DNA of 20,637 bases from UBA1738 sp964388835 (GCA_964388835.1 CAYMBZ010000024.1:1-20637), one strand, 5' to 3'; shown: positions 7,477-14,794, numbered from the stretch's first letter. Notes: generated from the letters alone by a model not told the origin. Numbers and translations are program-made.

Positions 7477-7629
7477 ATGCTGAGATGCGGTTGTAAATCC
7501 ATGGGGCTTGCTGCTTTTACCTTTTGCGGAGGTATGATTTGCGGTTTGCTTTTCCCGATTTGGGTGGCTGTGGCGGTTGAAACCGCAATGCTGGTATTTT
7601 TGGCATATTGCTGTCTTTTCAGATTTTAA
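7477..7629 (+). CDS. 50-aa cysteine-rich small membrane protein
   Basis: ATG at 7477 is preceded by AGAGGTG at 5-6 nt and opens a 50-codon frame ending TAA. The protein starts MLRCGCKSMG and then is almost wholly hydrophobic, with two likely membrane segments (about 10-28 and 29-48) separated near Pro27. It carries six cysteines: Cys4, Cys6, Cys17, Cys22, Cys45 and Cys46. The single acidic residue is Glu35. It was found by direct reading and I recognise no named family. It sits 70 nt after the metal exporter and about 90 nt before the SpoVM-like peptide. A CATATTATA string at 7438-7446 could be a -10 element, but no matching -35 is clear. Confidence 0.6.
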   Translation: MLRCGCKSMGLAAFTFCGGMICGLLFPIWVAVAVETAMLVFLAYCCLFRF

Positions 7630-7693
7630 TATGCCGTGATAATTATGTCCTTATCTGCCCGCATATGGGGATATAAAAGAGCTTTATCGGTAC

Positions 7694-7728
7694 TTGCGGG
7701 CGGAAAGGCTGTGTGAATGTTATGAAAA
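7694..7728 (+). repeat. 35-nt direct repeat, copy 1 (spans the spoVM-like start)
   Basis: This segment matches 8160-8194 at 30 of 35 positions, with no gap. In both copies an ATG falls at the same offset (7722 here, 8188 in purE), with GAAAGG about 13 nt before it. Confidence 0.8.
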
Positions 7729-7793
7729 TTGTTGTAATGAAGATGCCGAAGATGTTTGCGGGAATTATAAAAACCGCGCTAAAGATGAATTGA
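7722..7793 (+). CDS. spoVM: SpoVM-like amphipathic sporulation peptide
   Basis: A 23-codon frame from ATG 7722 to TGA 7791 encodes a peptide starting MKIVVMKMPKMFAGIIKTAL. It aligns without gaps to Bacillus SpoVM from Met1, with nearly all changes conservative: Lys2, Lys7, the helix-breaking Pro9, Lys10, Gly14 and the Ile15-Ile16-Lys17 helix. SpoVM inserts into the outer forespore membrane, senses its positive curvature, and tethers the SpoIVA coat base. The usual length is about 26 aa, so this is slightly short at the C-terminus. The ribosome binding site is weak (GGAAAGG about 13 nt upstream). A different open frame (7643-7852) overlaps it, and its start lies in a 35-nt repeat shared with purE, so chance or a duplicated purE start remain possible. 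If correct, the organism belongs to a spore-forming lineage. Confidence 0.55.
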   Translation: MKIVVMKMPKMFAGIIKTALKMN

Positions 7794-7864
7794 GAAAAAA
7801 CAAGACGGGATTGTGCGAATGTGACGAAATTGCACAAAAAACGGCAAAATAAAACAAAATATGC

Positions 7865-7893
7865 TTGACAATATTTCACTTATATGTTAAAAT
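7865..7893 (+). promoter_or_regulatory. Promoter of the purine operon
   Basis: TTGACA (7865-7870), a 17-bp spacer and TAAAAT (7888-7893), with a TG just before the -10, predict a start near 7900. It is the only clear promoter seen for the eight-gene operon. Confidence 0.85.
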
Positions 7894-7908
7894 TTCAGTG
7901 TATGAAAT

Positions 7909-7980
7909 ATCTGCTGTAACTGACGGATATGCGGTTGACCGCGGGGGAGCAGCAGATGGTTAATGCCGACCGTCTGGGCG
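7909..7980 (+). ncRNA. ZTP riboswitch (pfl motif)
   Basis: The P1 stem ATCTGCTG (7909-7916) pairs with CAGCAGAT (7950-7957). Inside it are the conserved AACTGACGGA, a small hairpin GCGGT/ACCGC, and GGGGGAGC. After a short linker comes GCCGACCGTCTGGGC (7965-7979), the conserved 3' half that forms the pseudoknot. These are the hallmark strings of the ZTP/ZMP-sensing pfl RNA. ZMP (AICAR monophosphate) accumulates when 10-formyl-tetrahydrofolate is short, and ligand binding normally turns expression on. This fits the downstream purine and glyA genes, which include the AICAR formyltransferase that consumes ZMP. Confidence 0.95.
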
Positions 7981-8011
7981 TACCTATCGTATGGGATAGG
8001 TACGCCTTTTT
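7977..8011 (+). terminator. Intrinsic terminator of the ZTP riboswitch
   Basis: A perfect 12-bp stem GGCGTACCTATC (7977-7988) / GATAGGTACGCC (7995-8006) with a 6-nt loop is followed by five T. Its 5' arm includes the last conserved GGC of the aptamer, so ligand-stabilised aptamer and terminator compete. Confidence 0.95.
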
Positions 8012-8187
8012 ACATACGGAACGGCAAATTAATGCGAAATTTACGTTGGTTAAATTCAGTTATCGTGCGGCGCTTGCTTTTGACAAGCTCACACGGAAAA
8101 ATCCGCTTAACGCCTTGTCAGCCCGCAAGACAAGAAGTGTTAAAATTATCAATGACCGTTTGCGGGCAGAAAGGCTATGGGAATTAT
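8012..8187 (+). other. Long post-terminator leader of purE with alternative stems
   Basis: This 176-nt stretch has no convincing gene. Three stems share strands: GCTTG/CAAGC (8072-8088), TGACAAG/CTTGTCA (8081-8087 with 8114-8120), and CTTGTC/GACAAG (8114-8134). A small CGGA/TCCG hairpin lies between. The last 28 nt belong to the 35-nt repeat that carries the purE start. An open frame runs through here, but it starts inside the riboswitch and overlaps purE, so I do not call it. Confidence 0.35.
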
Positions 8188-8194
8188 ATGAAAA
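8160..8194 (+). repeat. 35-nt direct repeat, copy 2 (spans the purE start)
   Basis: Partner of 7694-7728, with 30 of 35 identical bases. The purE ATG is at the same offset as the SpoVM-like ATG in copy 1. Confidence 0.8.
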
Positions 8195-8682
8195 AGGTTG
8201 CGGTAATAATGGGGTCGGACAGCGATTTGCCTATTGTCGAAAAGGCCATTAATACGTTAAAGGAATTTCATGTACCCTTTGAGGTGCACGTATTTTCCGC
8301 GCACAGAACACCGGAGGAGTCAAAGGAATTTTCACAAAATGCCGCAAAAAACGGCTTTGGTGTAATAATTGCAGCGGCAGGAATGGCAGCACATTTGGCA
8401 GGTGCGATTGCGGCAAATACAGTGCTTCCGGTAATAGGAATTCCGGTAAAATCCTCAGTTTTGGACGGAATGGATGCACTTTTGTCAACAGTTCAAATGC
8501 CATCCGGTGTACCGGTTGCAACGGTTGCAATAAACGGTGCGGCAAATGCGGCACTTTTGGCAATTCAAATTCTTGCGGTGGAGGATGCTGAGCTGACAGA
8601 AAAGCTTCTTGACAAAAGACGTGAGGGATATAACAAGGTAATTGAAAAAAACACGCTCATCGAAGAGCAGTACAATATATAA
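8188..8682 (+). CDS. purE: 5-(carboxyamino)imidazole ribonucleotide mutase / AIR carboxylase
   Basis: PurE forms 4-carboxy-AIR in step six of purine synthesis. The 164-aa length is usual. It begins MKKVAVIMGSDSD, with the GSDSD phosphate loop at 9-13, SAHRTP at 37-42, an AAAGMAAHLAG loop at 62-72, and GIPVKSSVLDGMDALLSTVQ. The loop reads AGM..LAG rather than the common AGG..LPG, and no purK lies in the window, so whether it acts on N5-CAIR or directly on AIR with CO2 is open. The start at 8188 is set by homology. The upstream site is weak (GAAAGG at 13 nt, or GGGA at 5 nt). It is the first gene of the operon, under the ZTP riboswitch. Confidence 0.95.
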   Translation: MKKVAVIMGSDSDLPIVEKAINTLKEFHVPFEVHVFSAHRTPEESKEFSQNAAKNGFGVIIAAAGMAAHLAGAIAANTVLPVIGIPVKSSVLDGMDALLSTVQMPSGVPVATVAINGAANAALLAIQILAVEDAELTEKLLDKRREGYNKVIEKNTLIEEQYNI

Positions 8683-8700
8683 TACAAGGAGGATATACAA

Positions 8701-9741
8701 GTGGAAAAAAGCTTCAGCGAAACTTACAAGGCGGCGGGTGTTGATATAACCGCAGGTTACAAGGCGGTAGAACTTATGAAACAGCATATCGCTCGTACAA
8801 TGGTGAACGGAAAAAGCTCGGATATAGGCGGGTTCGGAGGACTTTTCGAACTTGATATGACGGGAATTAAAAAGCCTGTTTTGGTAAGCGGAACGGATGG
8901 CGTCGGCACAAAGCTTAAAATGGCATTTTTAATGGACAAGCACAATACAGTGGGTATCGATTGCGTTGCAATGTGCGTAAACGATATTATCTGTTGCGGT
9001 GCAAAGCCGCTATTCTTTCTTGACTATATTGCCTGCGGAAAAAACTATCCGGAAAAGATAGCCGATATTGTTTCGGGAATTGCCGAGGGTTGTGTGCAGT
9101 CGGGTTGTGAGCTTATAGGCGGAGAAACTGCTGAAATGCCGGGATTTTATCCGATAGACGAATATGACCTTGCGGGATTTTCCGTCGGTGTTGTTGACAA
9201 GGACAAAGTTTTGGATAACTCCGCAGTATGCGAGGGTGATGTAATCATTGCATTGCCGTCAAGCGGTGTGCACTCAAACGGATTTTCTTTGGTAAGAAAA
9301 GTTTTTGACGTTGAAAATGCGGATATTAAAAAGCCATGCTCTGAGCTTGGCGGAAAGTCTGTCGGCGAAACTCTTCTTACCCCCACAAAAATATATGTAA
9401 AGCCCATGCTGGCACTTTTTGATGTCGTTAATGTAAAGGCGGTTTCACATATTACTGGCGGAGGTTTTTATGAAAATATTCCGAGAAGTATTCCGAAAGG
9501 CTTTACCGCAAATATTGAAAAGAGCGCAGTGAAAATTCTGCCGATATTTGAGCTTTTGCAGAGAACCGGAAATATTTCCGAGCATGATATGTTCAATACC
9601 TTTAACATGGGTGTGGGCATGAGCATTGTGGTTGCGAAGGAGGATGCTCCGAAAGCTCTTGAAGTATTAAAGGCAAACGGAGAAGATGCATATGTAATAG
9701 GAAATATTACAAAAGGCGAGGAAAGAGTGGTAATATGCTAA
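8701..9741 (+). CDS. purM: Phosphoribosylformylglycinamidine cyclo-ligase (AIR synthetase)
   Basis: PurM uses ATP to close the imidazole ring, turning FGAM into AIR, the substrate of the carboxylation step served by PurE. It is 346 aa, normal for the family. Visible motifs include SGTDGVGTKLKMA near residue 62 (ATP/phosphate binding), IDCVAMCVNDIICCGAKPLF in the dimer core, GGETAEMPGFY near 140, SSGVHSNGFSL near 180, and HITGGGFYENIPR near 250. It starts with GTG at 8701, 8 nt after a strong AAGGAGG site, and lies 18 nt after purE. Its 3' end overlaps purN by 7 nt. Confidence 0.97.
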   Translation: MEKSFSETYKAAGVDITAGYKAVELMKQHIARTMVNGKSSDIGGFGGLFELDMTGIKKPVLVSGTDGVGTKLKMAFLMDKHNTVGIDCVAMCVNDIICCGAKPLFFLDYIACGKNYPEKIADIVSGIAEGCVQSGCELIGGETAEMPGFYPIDEYDLAGFSVGVVDKDKVLDNSAVCEGDVIIALPSSGVHSNGFSLVRKVFDVENADIKKPCSELGGKSVGETLLTPTKIYVKPMLALFDVVNVKAVSHITGGGFYENIPRSIPKGFTANIEKSAVKILPIFELLQRTGNISEHDMFNTFNMGVGMSIVVAKEDAPKALEVLKANGEDAYVIGNITKGEERVVIC

Positions 9742-10346
9742 AAGCAAATATCGCGGTTTTTGTTTCGGGAGGCGGAACAAATCTGCAGGCACTCATGGAT
9801 GCATCAAAAAGCGGAATAATAAAAAGCGGAGAAATTAAACTTGTTGTTTCGAGCAATGCTTCGGCATATGCGTTAAAGCGTGCGGAAAATGCGGGGATAT
9901 CAACGGCGGTTGTACCGCGCAAGGATACACCGTCACAGGAGGAATTTGAAAGAGGAATCATCTCCGCACTTGATGAGTATAAAATTGATCTTATTGTTCT
10001 TGCGGGCTTTATGAGTATTTTAAGTGCGGATTTTACAAAGCGGTATAAAAACAGAATTATAAACGTACACCCATCACTGATACCGTCTTTCTGCGGAAAG
10101 GGATATTACGGTCTTAAGGTTCATGAAGAAGCTCTTAAGTACGGTGTTAAGGTGAGCGGCGCTACCGTGCATTTTGTAAATGAAATTCCGGACGGCGGAA
10201 AAATCATTATGCAGAAAGCCGTTGAGGTTTCGGAAAACGATACACCAGAAGCACTTCAAAAAAGAATAATGGAACAGGCGGAATGGATAATTTTGCCGCA
10301 GGCGGCGGAAAAGATATCCGCAGAAATATTGGAGGGAAAAATATGA
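9735..10346 (+). CDS. purN: Phosphoribosylglycinamide formyltransferase (10-formyl-THF dependent)
   Basis: PurN transfers a formyl group from 10-formyl-tetrahydrofolate to GAR, the third purine step. The 203-aa protein shows VFVSGGGTNLQAL at the N-terminus and the catalytic triad of the family: Asn110 and His112 in INVHPSLIPSF and Asp153 in the FVNEIPDGGK segment. The ATG at 9735 overlaps the purM stop (TAA 9739-9741), and GAGGAAAG upstream can serve as the ribosome binding site, so it is probably translationally coupled. The stop overlaps the next start as ATGA. It depends on folate one-carbon supply, consistent with the ZTP riboswitch and with glyA in the operon. Confidence 0.96.
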   Translation: MLKANIAVFVSGGGTNLQALMDASKSGIIKSGEIKLVVSSNASAYALKRAENAGISTAVVPRKDTPSQEEFERGIISALDEYKIDLIVLAGFMSILSADFTKRYKNRIINVHPSLIPSFCGKGYYGLKVHEEALKYGVKVSGATVHFVNEIPDGGKIIMQKAVEVSENDTPEALQKRIMEQAEWIILPQAAEKISAEILEGKI

Positions 10347-11074
10347 ATCCGTACAAAACCGATAAAATCGGAGAATTGATTAAAGATAACGAATATGTGG
10401 GCAGAGGAATCGTTGTCGGAAAAACAGCCGACGGCAAAAAGGCGGCAACCGCATATTTCATCATGGGACGCTCGGAAAATTCCAGAAACAGAATTTTCGT
10501 TGAAAACGGGGAAGAGGTTATAATTCATCCATTTGATGCTTCAAAGGTTGAGGACCCGAGCCTTATAATATATTCTCCGATAAGAGTTTTTGAAAATAAT
10601 CTCATAATCACTAACGGTGATCAGACCGATACGATTTATAATTTTGTAAGTGAGGGAAAAGGCTTTTCCGAAGCTCTTGAAACTCGTGAATTTGAGCCGG
10701 ATGCGCCTAATTTTACGCCGAGAATAAGCGCTATACTTACTTTTGATGAGGGTGATTTTAATTATCGTATGAGCATTTTGAAAAGTTCCGACAGTATTGG
10801 AAGCGCATGCAACAGATACACATATACTTATCCCGCGCTTTTGGGTCTCGGACACTTTATCCATACATATCAGCATAACGGAAATCCTATTCCCACATTC
10901 TGCGGTGAGCCGGAAAGAGTTGTTATACCGAATGATATCGACGAATTTACAAACGAAATTTGGGATAATTTAAACGAAGCGAATAAAATTTCGATATATG
11001 TAAGATTCGTTGACCTAAAAACCGGTGATGTTGAAAACAGAATGATAAATAAAAATGCAAAGGAGAGTCTGTGA
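10343..11074 (+). CDS. purO: IMP cyclohydrolase, PurO-like
   Basis: A 243-aa protein that I assign to the PurO-type IMP cyclohydrolase family by its overall sequence: GRGIVVGKTADGKKAATAYF, then a GRSENSRNR segment, TNGDQTD, and YTYPALLGLGHFIHTYQHNG. PurO closes the second ring of purines, converting FAICAR to IMP. It was first known from archaea, and related proteins occur in clostridia. The next gene encodes only the formyltransferase half of PurH, so this gene would supply the missing last step. ATG 10343 overlaps the purN stop (ATGA), with GGAGGG 6 nt upstream. Its stop overlaps the next start (TGATG). It is likely a soluble cytoplasmic enzyme, and the specific activity is inferred from family and context. 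Confidence 0.82.
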   Translation: MNPYKTDKIGELIKDNEYVGRGIVVGKTADGKKAATAYFIMGRSENSRNRIFVENGEEVIIHPFDASKVEDPSLIIYSPIRVFENNLIITNGDQTDTIYNFVSEGKGFSEALETREFEPDAPNFTPRISAILTFDEGDFNYRMSILKSSDSIGSACNRYTYTYPALLGLGHFIHTYQHNGNPIPTFCGEPERVVIPNDIDEFTNEIWDNLNEANKISIYVRFVDLKTGDVENRMINKNAKESL

Positions 11075-12258
11075 TGAAAGAATTCGAGTTAAAATACGGT
11101 TGTAATCCAAATCAAAAGCCGTCGAGGATTTATATGCAAAACGGCGACGAGCTGCCAATTGAAATATTAAACGGCAGGCCTGGATTTATTAATTTTCTGG
11201 ATGCTTTCAACAGCTGGCAGCTTGTTAAGGAAATAAAGGAAGCACTCGGAATGTGTGCCGCCGCATCTTTTAAACATGTCAGCCCTACAGCGGCGGCAGT
11301 AGGCATAAAGATGGACGAAAAACTGAAAAAAGCATGCTTTGTCGATGATATCGAAGGATTGGACGAGTCGCCCATGGCAACAGCTTACGCAAGGGCGAGA
11401 GGTACCGACAGAATGAGTTCCTACGGTGATTGGATTGCGCTTTCGGATAAGTGCGATGTTACAACCGCAAAAATTATTTCCCGCGAGGTATCCGACGGTG
11501 TTATTGCACCGGATTATGATGCCGAAGCACTTGAAATTCTGAAATCAAAGAGAAAAGGGACATATAATATTATAAAAATCGATGAAAATTACATCCCGTC
11601 CGAAAAGGAAACAAAACAGGTTTTCGGAATTACGTTTGAGCAAGGAAGGAATAATTTTAAAATAGATAATTCACTCCTTGCGGATGTTGTTACAGAAAAT
11701 AAGGATATGCCGGATGATGCCAAAAGAGACCTTATAATAGCGCTTATAACATTAAAATATACACAATCAAATTCCGTCTGTTATGCAAAGGACGGTCAGG
11801 CGATCGGTGTGGGAGCGGGTCAGCAATCGAGAATTCATTGTACGCGTCTTGCGGGCAATAAGGCCGATTATTGGCATCTGCGCCAAAGCGACAAAGTGTT
11901 GAATCTGCCGTTTAAGGACAGCGTTCGCCGTGCCGACAGAGATAATGCGATTGACGTTTATCTGGGCGAAGATTATGAGGATGTGCTGGCAGACAGTGCA
12001 TGGCAGGAACTTTTCACCGAAAAGCCGGAGCCGTTTTTGCGCAGTGAACAGAGGGAATACCTTGCGGGAATTTCGGGTGTTGCACTCGGTTCCGATGCAT
12101 TTTTCCCGTTCGGAGATAACATTGAGAGAGCCAAGAGAAGCGGCGTAAGTTATATCGCTCAGCCCGGCGGCTCAATAAGGGATGATAATGTCATTGAAAC
12201 TTGTAACAAGTATGGCATGGTTATGGCAATGACAAAAATGAGATTATTCCACCATTAA
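11074..12258 (+). CDS. purH: AICAR formyltransferase (stand-alone PurH C-terminal-type domain)
   Basis: This 394-aa enzyme formylates AICAR (ZMP) to FAICAR with 10-formyl-THF. It begins KEFELKYGCNPNQKPSR, which matches the start of the AICARFT domain of PurH, and the N-terminal cyclohydrolase (MGS-like) domain is absent. Conserved parts include SFKHVSP with the catalytic Lys67-His68 pair, SNSVCYAKDGQAIGVGAGQQ near 230, SDAFFPFGDNIERA near 345, and AQPGGSIRDD followed by a C-terminal MTKMRLFHH. I use ATG 11074, 6 nt after AGGAGAG, rather than GTG 11071, which is too close to it. It overlaps the purO stop by one base. Its substrate is the ligand of the upstream riboswitch. Confidence 0.93.
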   Translation: MKEFELKYGCNPNQKPSRIYMQNGDELPIEILNGRPGFINFLDAFNSWQLVKEIKEALGMCAAASFKHVSPTAAAVGIKMDEKLKKACFVDDIEGLDESPMATAYARARGTDRMSSYGDWIALSDKCDVTTAKIISREVSDGVIAPDYDAEALEILKSKRKGTYNIIKIDENYIPSEKETKQVFGITFEQGRNNFKIDNSLLADVVTENKDMPDDAKRDLIIALITLKYTQSNSVCYAKDGQAIGVGAGQQSRIHCTRLAGNKADYWHLRQSDKVLNLPFKDSVRRADRDNAIDVYLGEDYEDVLADSAWQELFTEKPEPFLRSEQREYLAGISGVALGSDAFFPFGDNIERAKRSGVSYIAQPGGSIRDDNVIETCNKYGMVMAMTKMRLFHH

Positions 12259-12276
12259 TGAATCGGAGGTACAGCC

Positions 12277-13515
12277 ATGAGAAATTTTTTTGAAGAGCTT
12301 GAAAATTACGATAAGGAGATTTTTGATGCTTGTGATTCAGAACTTAAGCGCCAACAGCACAACATTGAGCTTATCGCATCCGAGAACATTGTTTCAAAAG
12401 CGGTTTTGCTTGCGGCGGGAACTGTTCTCACAAATAAATATGCGGAGGGATATCCCTCAAAAAGATACTACGGCGGCTGTCAATATGTAGACGGTGTGGA
12501 AAATATTGCAAGAGAACGCGCAAAGAAGCTTTTCGGTGCGGAGCATGCCAATGTTCAACCGCACAGCGGAGCAAATGCAAACCTTGCAGTATTCTTTGCA
12601 CTGCTTCAGCCGGGTGATACCGTTATGGGCTTAAGCCTTGCACACGGCGGACATTTGTCGCATGGTTCACCGGTAAACATTTCGGGTAAATATTTCAATG
12701 TAGTTCCCTACGGAGTTTCGGACGGGGAAGAAAAGATTGATTATGATAAAATGCGTGAAATCGCACTTGAGTGCAAGCCTAAGATGATTGTTTCGGGTGC
12801 GAGTGCATATTCCAGAACCATAGATTTTGAAAAAATCCGCGAAATCTGCGATGAAGTCGGCGCATACATGATGATTGATATGGCGCATATCGCGGGTCTT
12901 GTTGCCGCGGGACTTCATCCGAGCCCGGTTCCTTATGCGGATGTGGTTACAACTACCACCCATAAAACTCTTCGAGGACCGCGCGGAGGCTTGATTCTGT
13001 GCAAGGAAGAACTTGCAAGGGCAATAGACAAGGCAGTATTCCCGGGAACACAGGGTGGTCCGTTAATGCACATAATTGCGGCAAAAGCGGTTGCATTTGG
13101 CGAAGCACTCACCGAAGAATTTAAAGAGTATCAAAATCAGATTATCAAAAATGCAAAAGTTCTGTCCGAAGAACTGCTTAAAAAAGGTTTCAAGGTTGTG
13201 TCGGGAGGGACAGATAATCATTTAATGCTTTTAAATCTTACGCCTTTTGACATAACAGGCAAAGAGCTTGAAAAGAGATTGGATGAGGTTCACATCACAG
13301 TTAATAAAAATGCCATTCCGAATGATCCGCAAAGTCCGTTTATCACCAGCGGTATAAGGATAGGAACTCCGGCTGTTACAAGCCGAGGCTTCAAGGAAGA
13401 AGAAATGGTGAAAATAGCCGGATGGATATATGATACGGTTACGGATTTTGAAAATTCAAAGGATAGAATTTCGGCAGAAGTTCAGGAACTTTGCGCAGAA
13501 TTCCCGATTTATTGA
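12277..13515 (+). CDS. glyA: Serine hydroxymethyltransferase
   Basis: GlyA is a PLP enzyme that converts serine and THF to glycine and 5,10-methylene-THF. The 412-aa length is standard. Motifs seen are ELIASENIVSKAVL near 30, NKYAEGYPSKRYYGG near 53, HLSHGSPVNISG near 128, and VVTTTTHKTLRGPRGG with the PLP lysine at 230. The ATG at 12277 follows CGGAGGT by about 8 nt, and it sits 18 nt after the formyltransferase gene. Placed inside the purine operon, it supplies glycine for PurD and one-carbon units for PurN and the AICAR formyltransferase. It therefore couples folate recycling to the ZTP signal. Confidence 0.97.
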   Translation: MRNFFEELENYDKEIFDACDSELKRQQHNIELIASENIVSKAVLLAAGTVLTNKYAEGYPSKRYYGGCQYVDGVENIARERAKKLFGAEHANVQPHSGANANLAVFFALLQPGDTVMGLSLAHGGHLSHGSPVNISGKYFNVVPYGVSDGEEKIDYDKMREIALECKPKMIVSGASAYSRTIDFEKIREICDEVGAYMMIDMAHIAGLVAAGLHPSPVPYADVVTTTTHKTLRGPRGGLILCKEELARAIDKAVFPGTQGGPLMHIIAAKAVAFGEALTEEFKEYQNQIIKNAKVLSEELLKKGFKVVSGGTDNHLMLLNLTPFDITGKELEKRLDEVHITVNKNAIPNDPQSPFITSGIRIGTPAVTSRGFKEEEMVKIAGWIYDTVTDFENSKDRISAEVQELCAEFPIY

Positions 13516-13531
13516 TTGAGAGGTGCAGGAC

Positions 13532-14794
13532 GTGAAAGTATTGGTAGTCGGCGGCGGCGGACGAGAGCACGCCATTATAAAAAAAATAAAAGAAAATAAA
13601 TCTGTAAGCGAAATTTTTGCGCTTCCCGGAAACGGCGGAATTGCAAAGGATGCAACCTGTGTTGCTGTCGGTGCAAATGAGATTGATAAAATAACCGAAT
13701 TTGCCGTGGCGAATAAGGTTGATTTTGCGGTTGTTGCGCCGGATGACCCGCTTGTTTTGGGCGCTGTGGACAGCTTGAAAAGTGCCGGAATAAGAACATT
13801 TGGACCGGATAAAGCGGCGGCGATAATCGAGGGGAGTAAGGTATTTTCCAAAAACCTTATGAAAAAGTATCACATTCCGACAGCGGAATACGAGGTTTTT
13901 GAGGATATGGAAAAGGCGCTGGAATACTTGGAGACGGCACCCGTTCCGACGGTAATTAAGGCGGACGGACTTGCTCTCGGTAAAGGCGTTATTATCGCGA
14001 AAACGCGCGATGAAGCAAAGGATGCGGTGATTTCCATGATGCGCGATAAGGTGTTCGGAGAAAGCGGAAAAAGTGTTGTAATCGAAGAATTTTTGGAGGG
14101 CCCGGAGGTATCTGTTCTTTCCTTTACCGACGGAAGAACAATCGTTCCGATGATTTCTTCAATGGATCATAAGCGCGCTATGGACGGTGATAACGGGCTG
14201 AATACCGGAGGTATGGGCACTGTTGCTCCGAATCCGTATTATACAAAGGAAATTGCGGATGAATGCATGGAAAAAATATTCAAACCGACAGTTGACGCCA
14301 TGAATAAAGAGGGCAGAAGCTTCTCTGGATGTCTTTATTTCGGCTTGATGCTTACTGAAAACGGACCAAAGGTTATAGAATATAACTGCCGATTCGGAGA
14401 CCCGGAAACGCAGGTTGTTTTGCCACTTTTGGAAAGCGATCTTTTGGAAATTATGCAGCACATTTACGATAAAACATTGGATAAGGCAGAGGTTAAATTT
14501 TCCGATAAACACGCTTGTTGCGTAGTCATGGCTTCAAATGGATATCCTGAGAAGTATGAAACGGGATTTGAAATAACAATGCCGGACGGAAAGAATATTT
14601 ACTCAGCCGGGGTAAAGGAAGAAAGCGGCGTGCTGAAAACCGCAGGAGGAAGAGTTTTGGGAGTAACCGAGGTTTCGGAAACTCTTGGCGGTGCAATAGC
14701 CGCGGCTTACGAAACGGTAAAAACGGTAAGCTTTGACAATGCGTTTTACAGAAATGATATCGGCAGAAAAGCCCTTGCGGCGGAGGAGAAATAA
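13532..14794 (+). CDS. purD: Phosphoribosylamine--glycine ligase (GAR synthetase)
   Basis: PurD joins phosphoribosylamine and glycine using ATP, the second purine step, so it uses the product of glyA next door. The ATP-grasp layout is clear: VKVLVVGGGGREHA at the N-terminus, VIKADGLALGKGVIIAKT near 145, SMDHKRAMDGDNGLNTGGMG near 210, and YNCRFGDPETQVVLP near 285. I chose GTG 13532 (420 aa) because GAGAGG lies 8 nt upstream and family members begin at this point. The in-frame GTG at 13523 overlaps that site. The stop TAA overlaps the purL ATG by one base. Confidence 0.96.
   Translation: MKVLVVGGGGREHAIIKKIKENKSVSEIFALPGNGGIAKDATCVAVGANEIDKITEFAVANKVDFAVVAPDDPLVLGAVDSLKSAGIRTFGPDKAAAIIEGSKVFSKNLMKKYHIPTAEYEVFEDMEKALEYLETAPVPTVIKADGLALGKGVIIAKTRDEAKDAVISMMRDKVFGESGKSVVIEEFLEGPEVSVLSFTDGRTIVPMISSMDHKRAMDGDNGLNTGGMGTVAPNPYYTKEIADECMEKIFKPTVDAMNKEGRSFSGCLYFGLMLTENGPKVIEYNCRFGDPETQVVLPLLESDLLEIMQHIYDKTLDKAEVKFSDKHACCVVMASNGYPEKYETGFEITMPDGKNIYSAGVKEESGVLKTAGGRVLGVTEVSETLGGAIAAAYETVKTVSFDNAFYRNDIGRKALAAEEK

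Noticed and set aside
7811..7837. Hairpin TTGTGC/GCACAA as a terminator after the SpoVM-like gene
   Set aside because: The loop is large and no T run follows, so it does not meet intrinsic terminator criteria.
7929..8252. A 107-codon open frame running from the ZTP riboswitch into purE
   Set aside because: It starts inside the conserved aptamer, crosses the terminator hairpin, lacks a ribosome binding site and overlaps the purE start in another frame. Its only suggestive part is the 35-nt repeat, reported separately.
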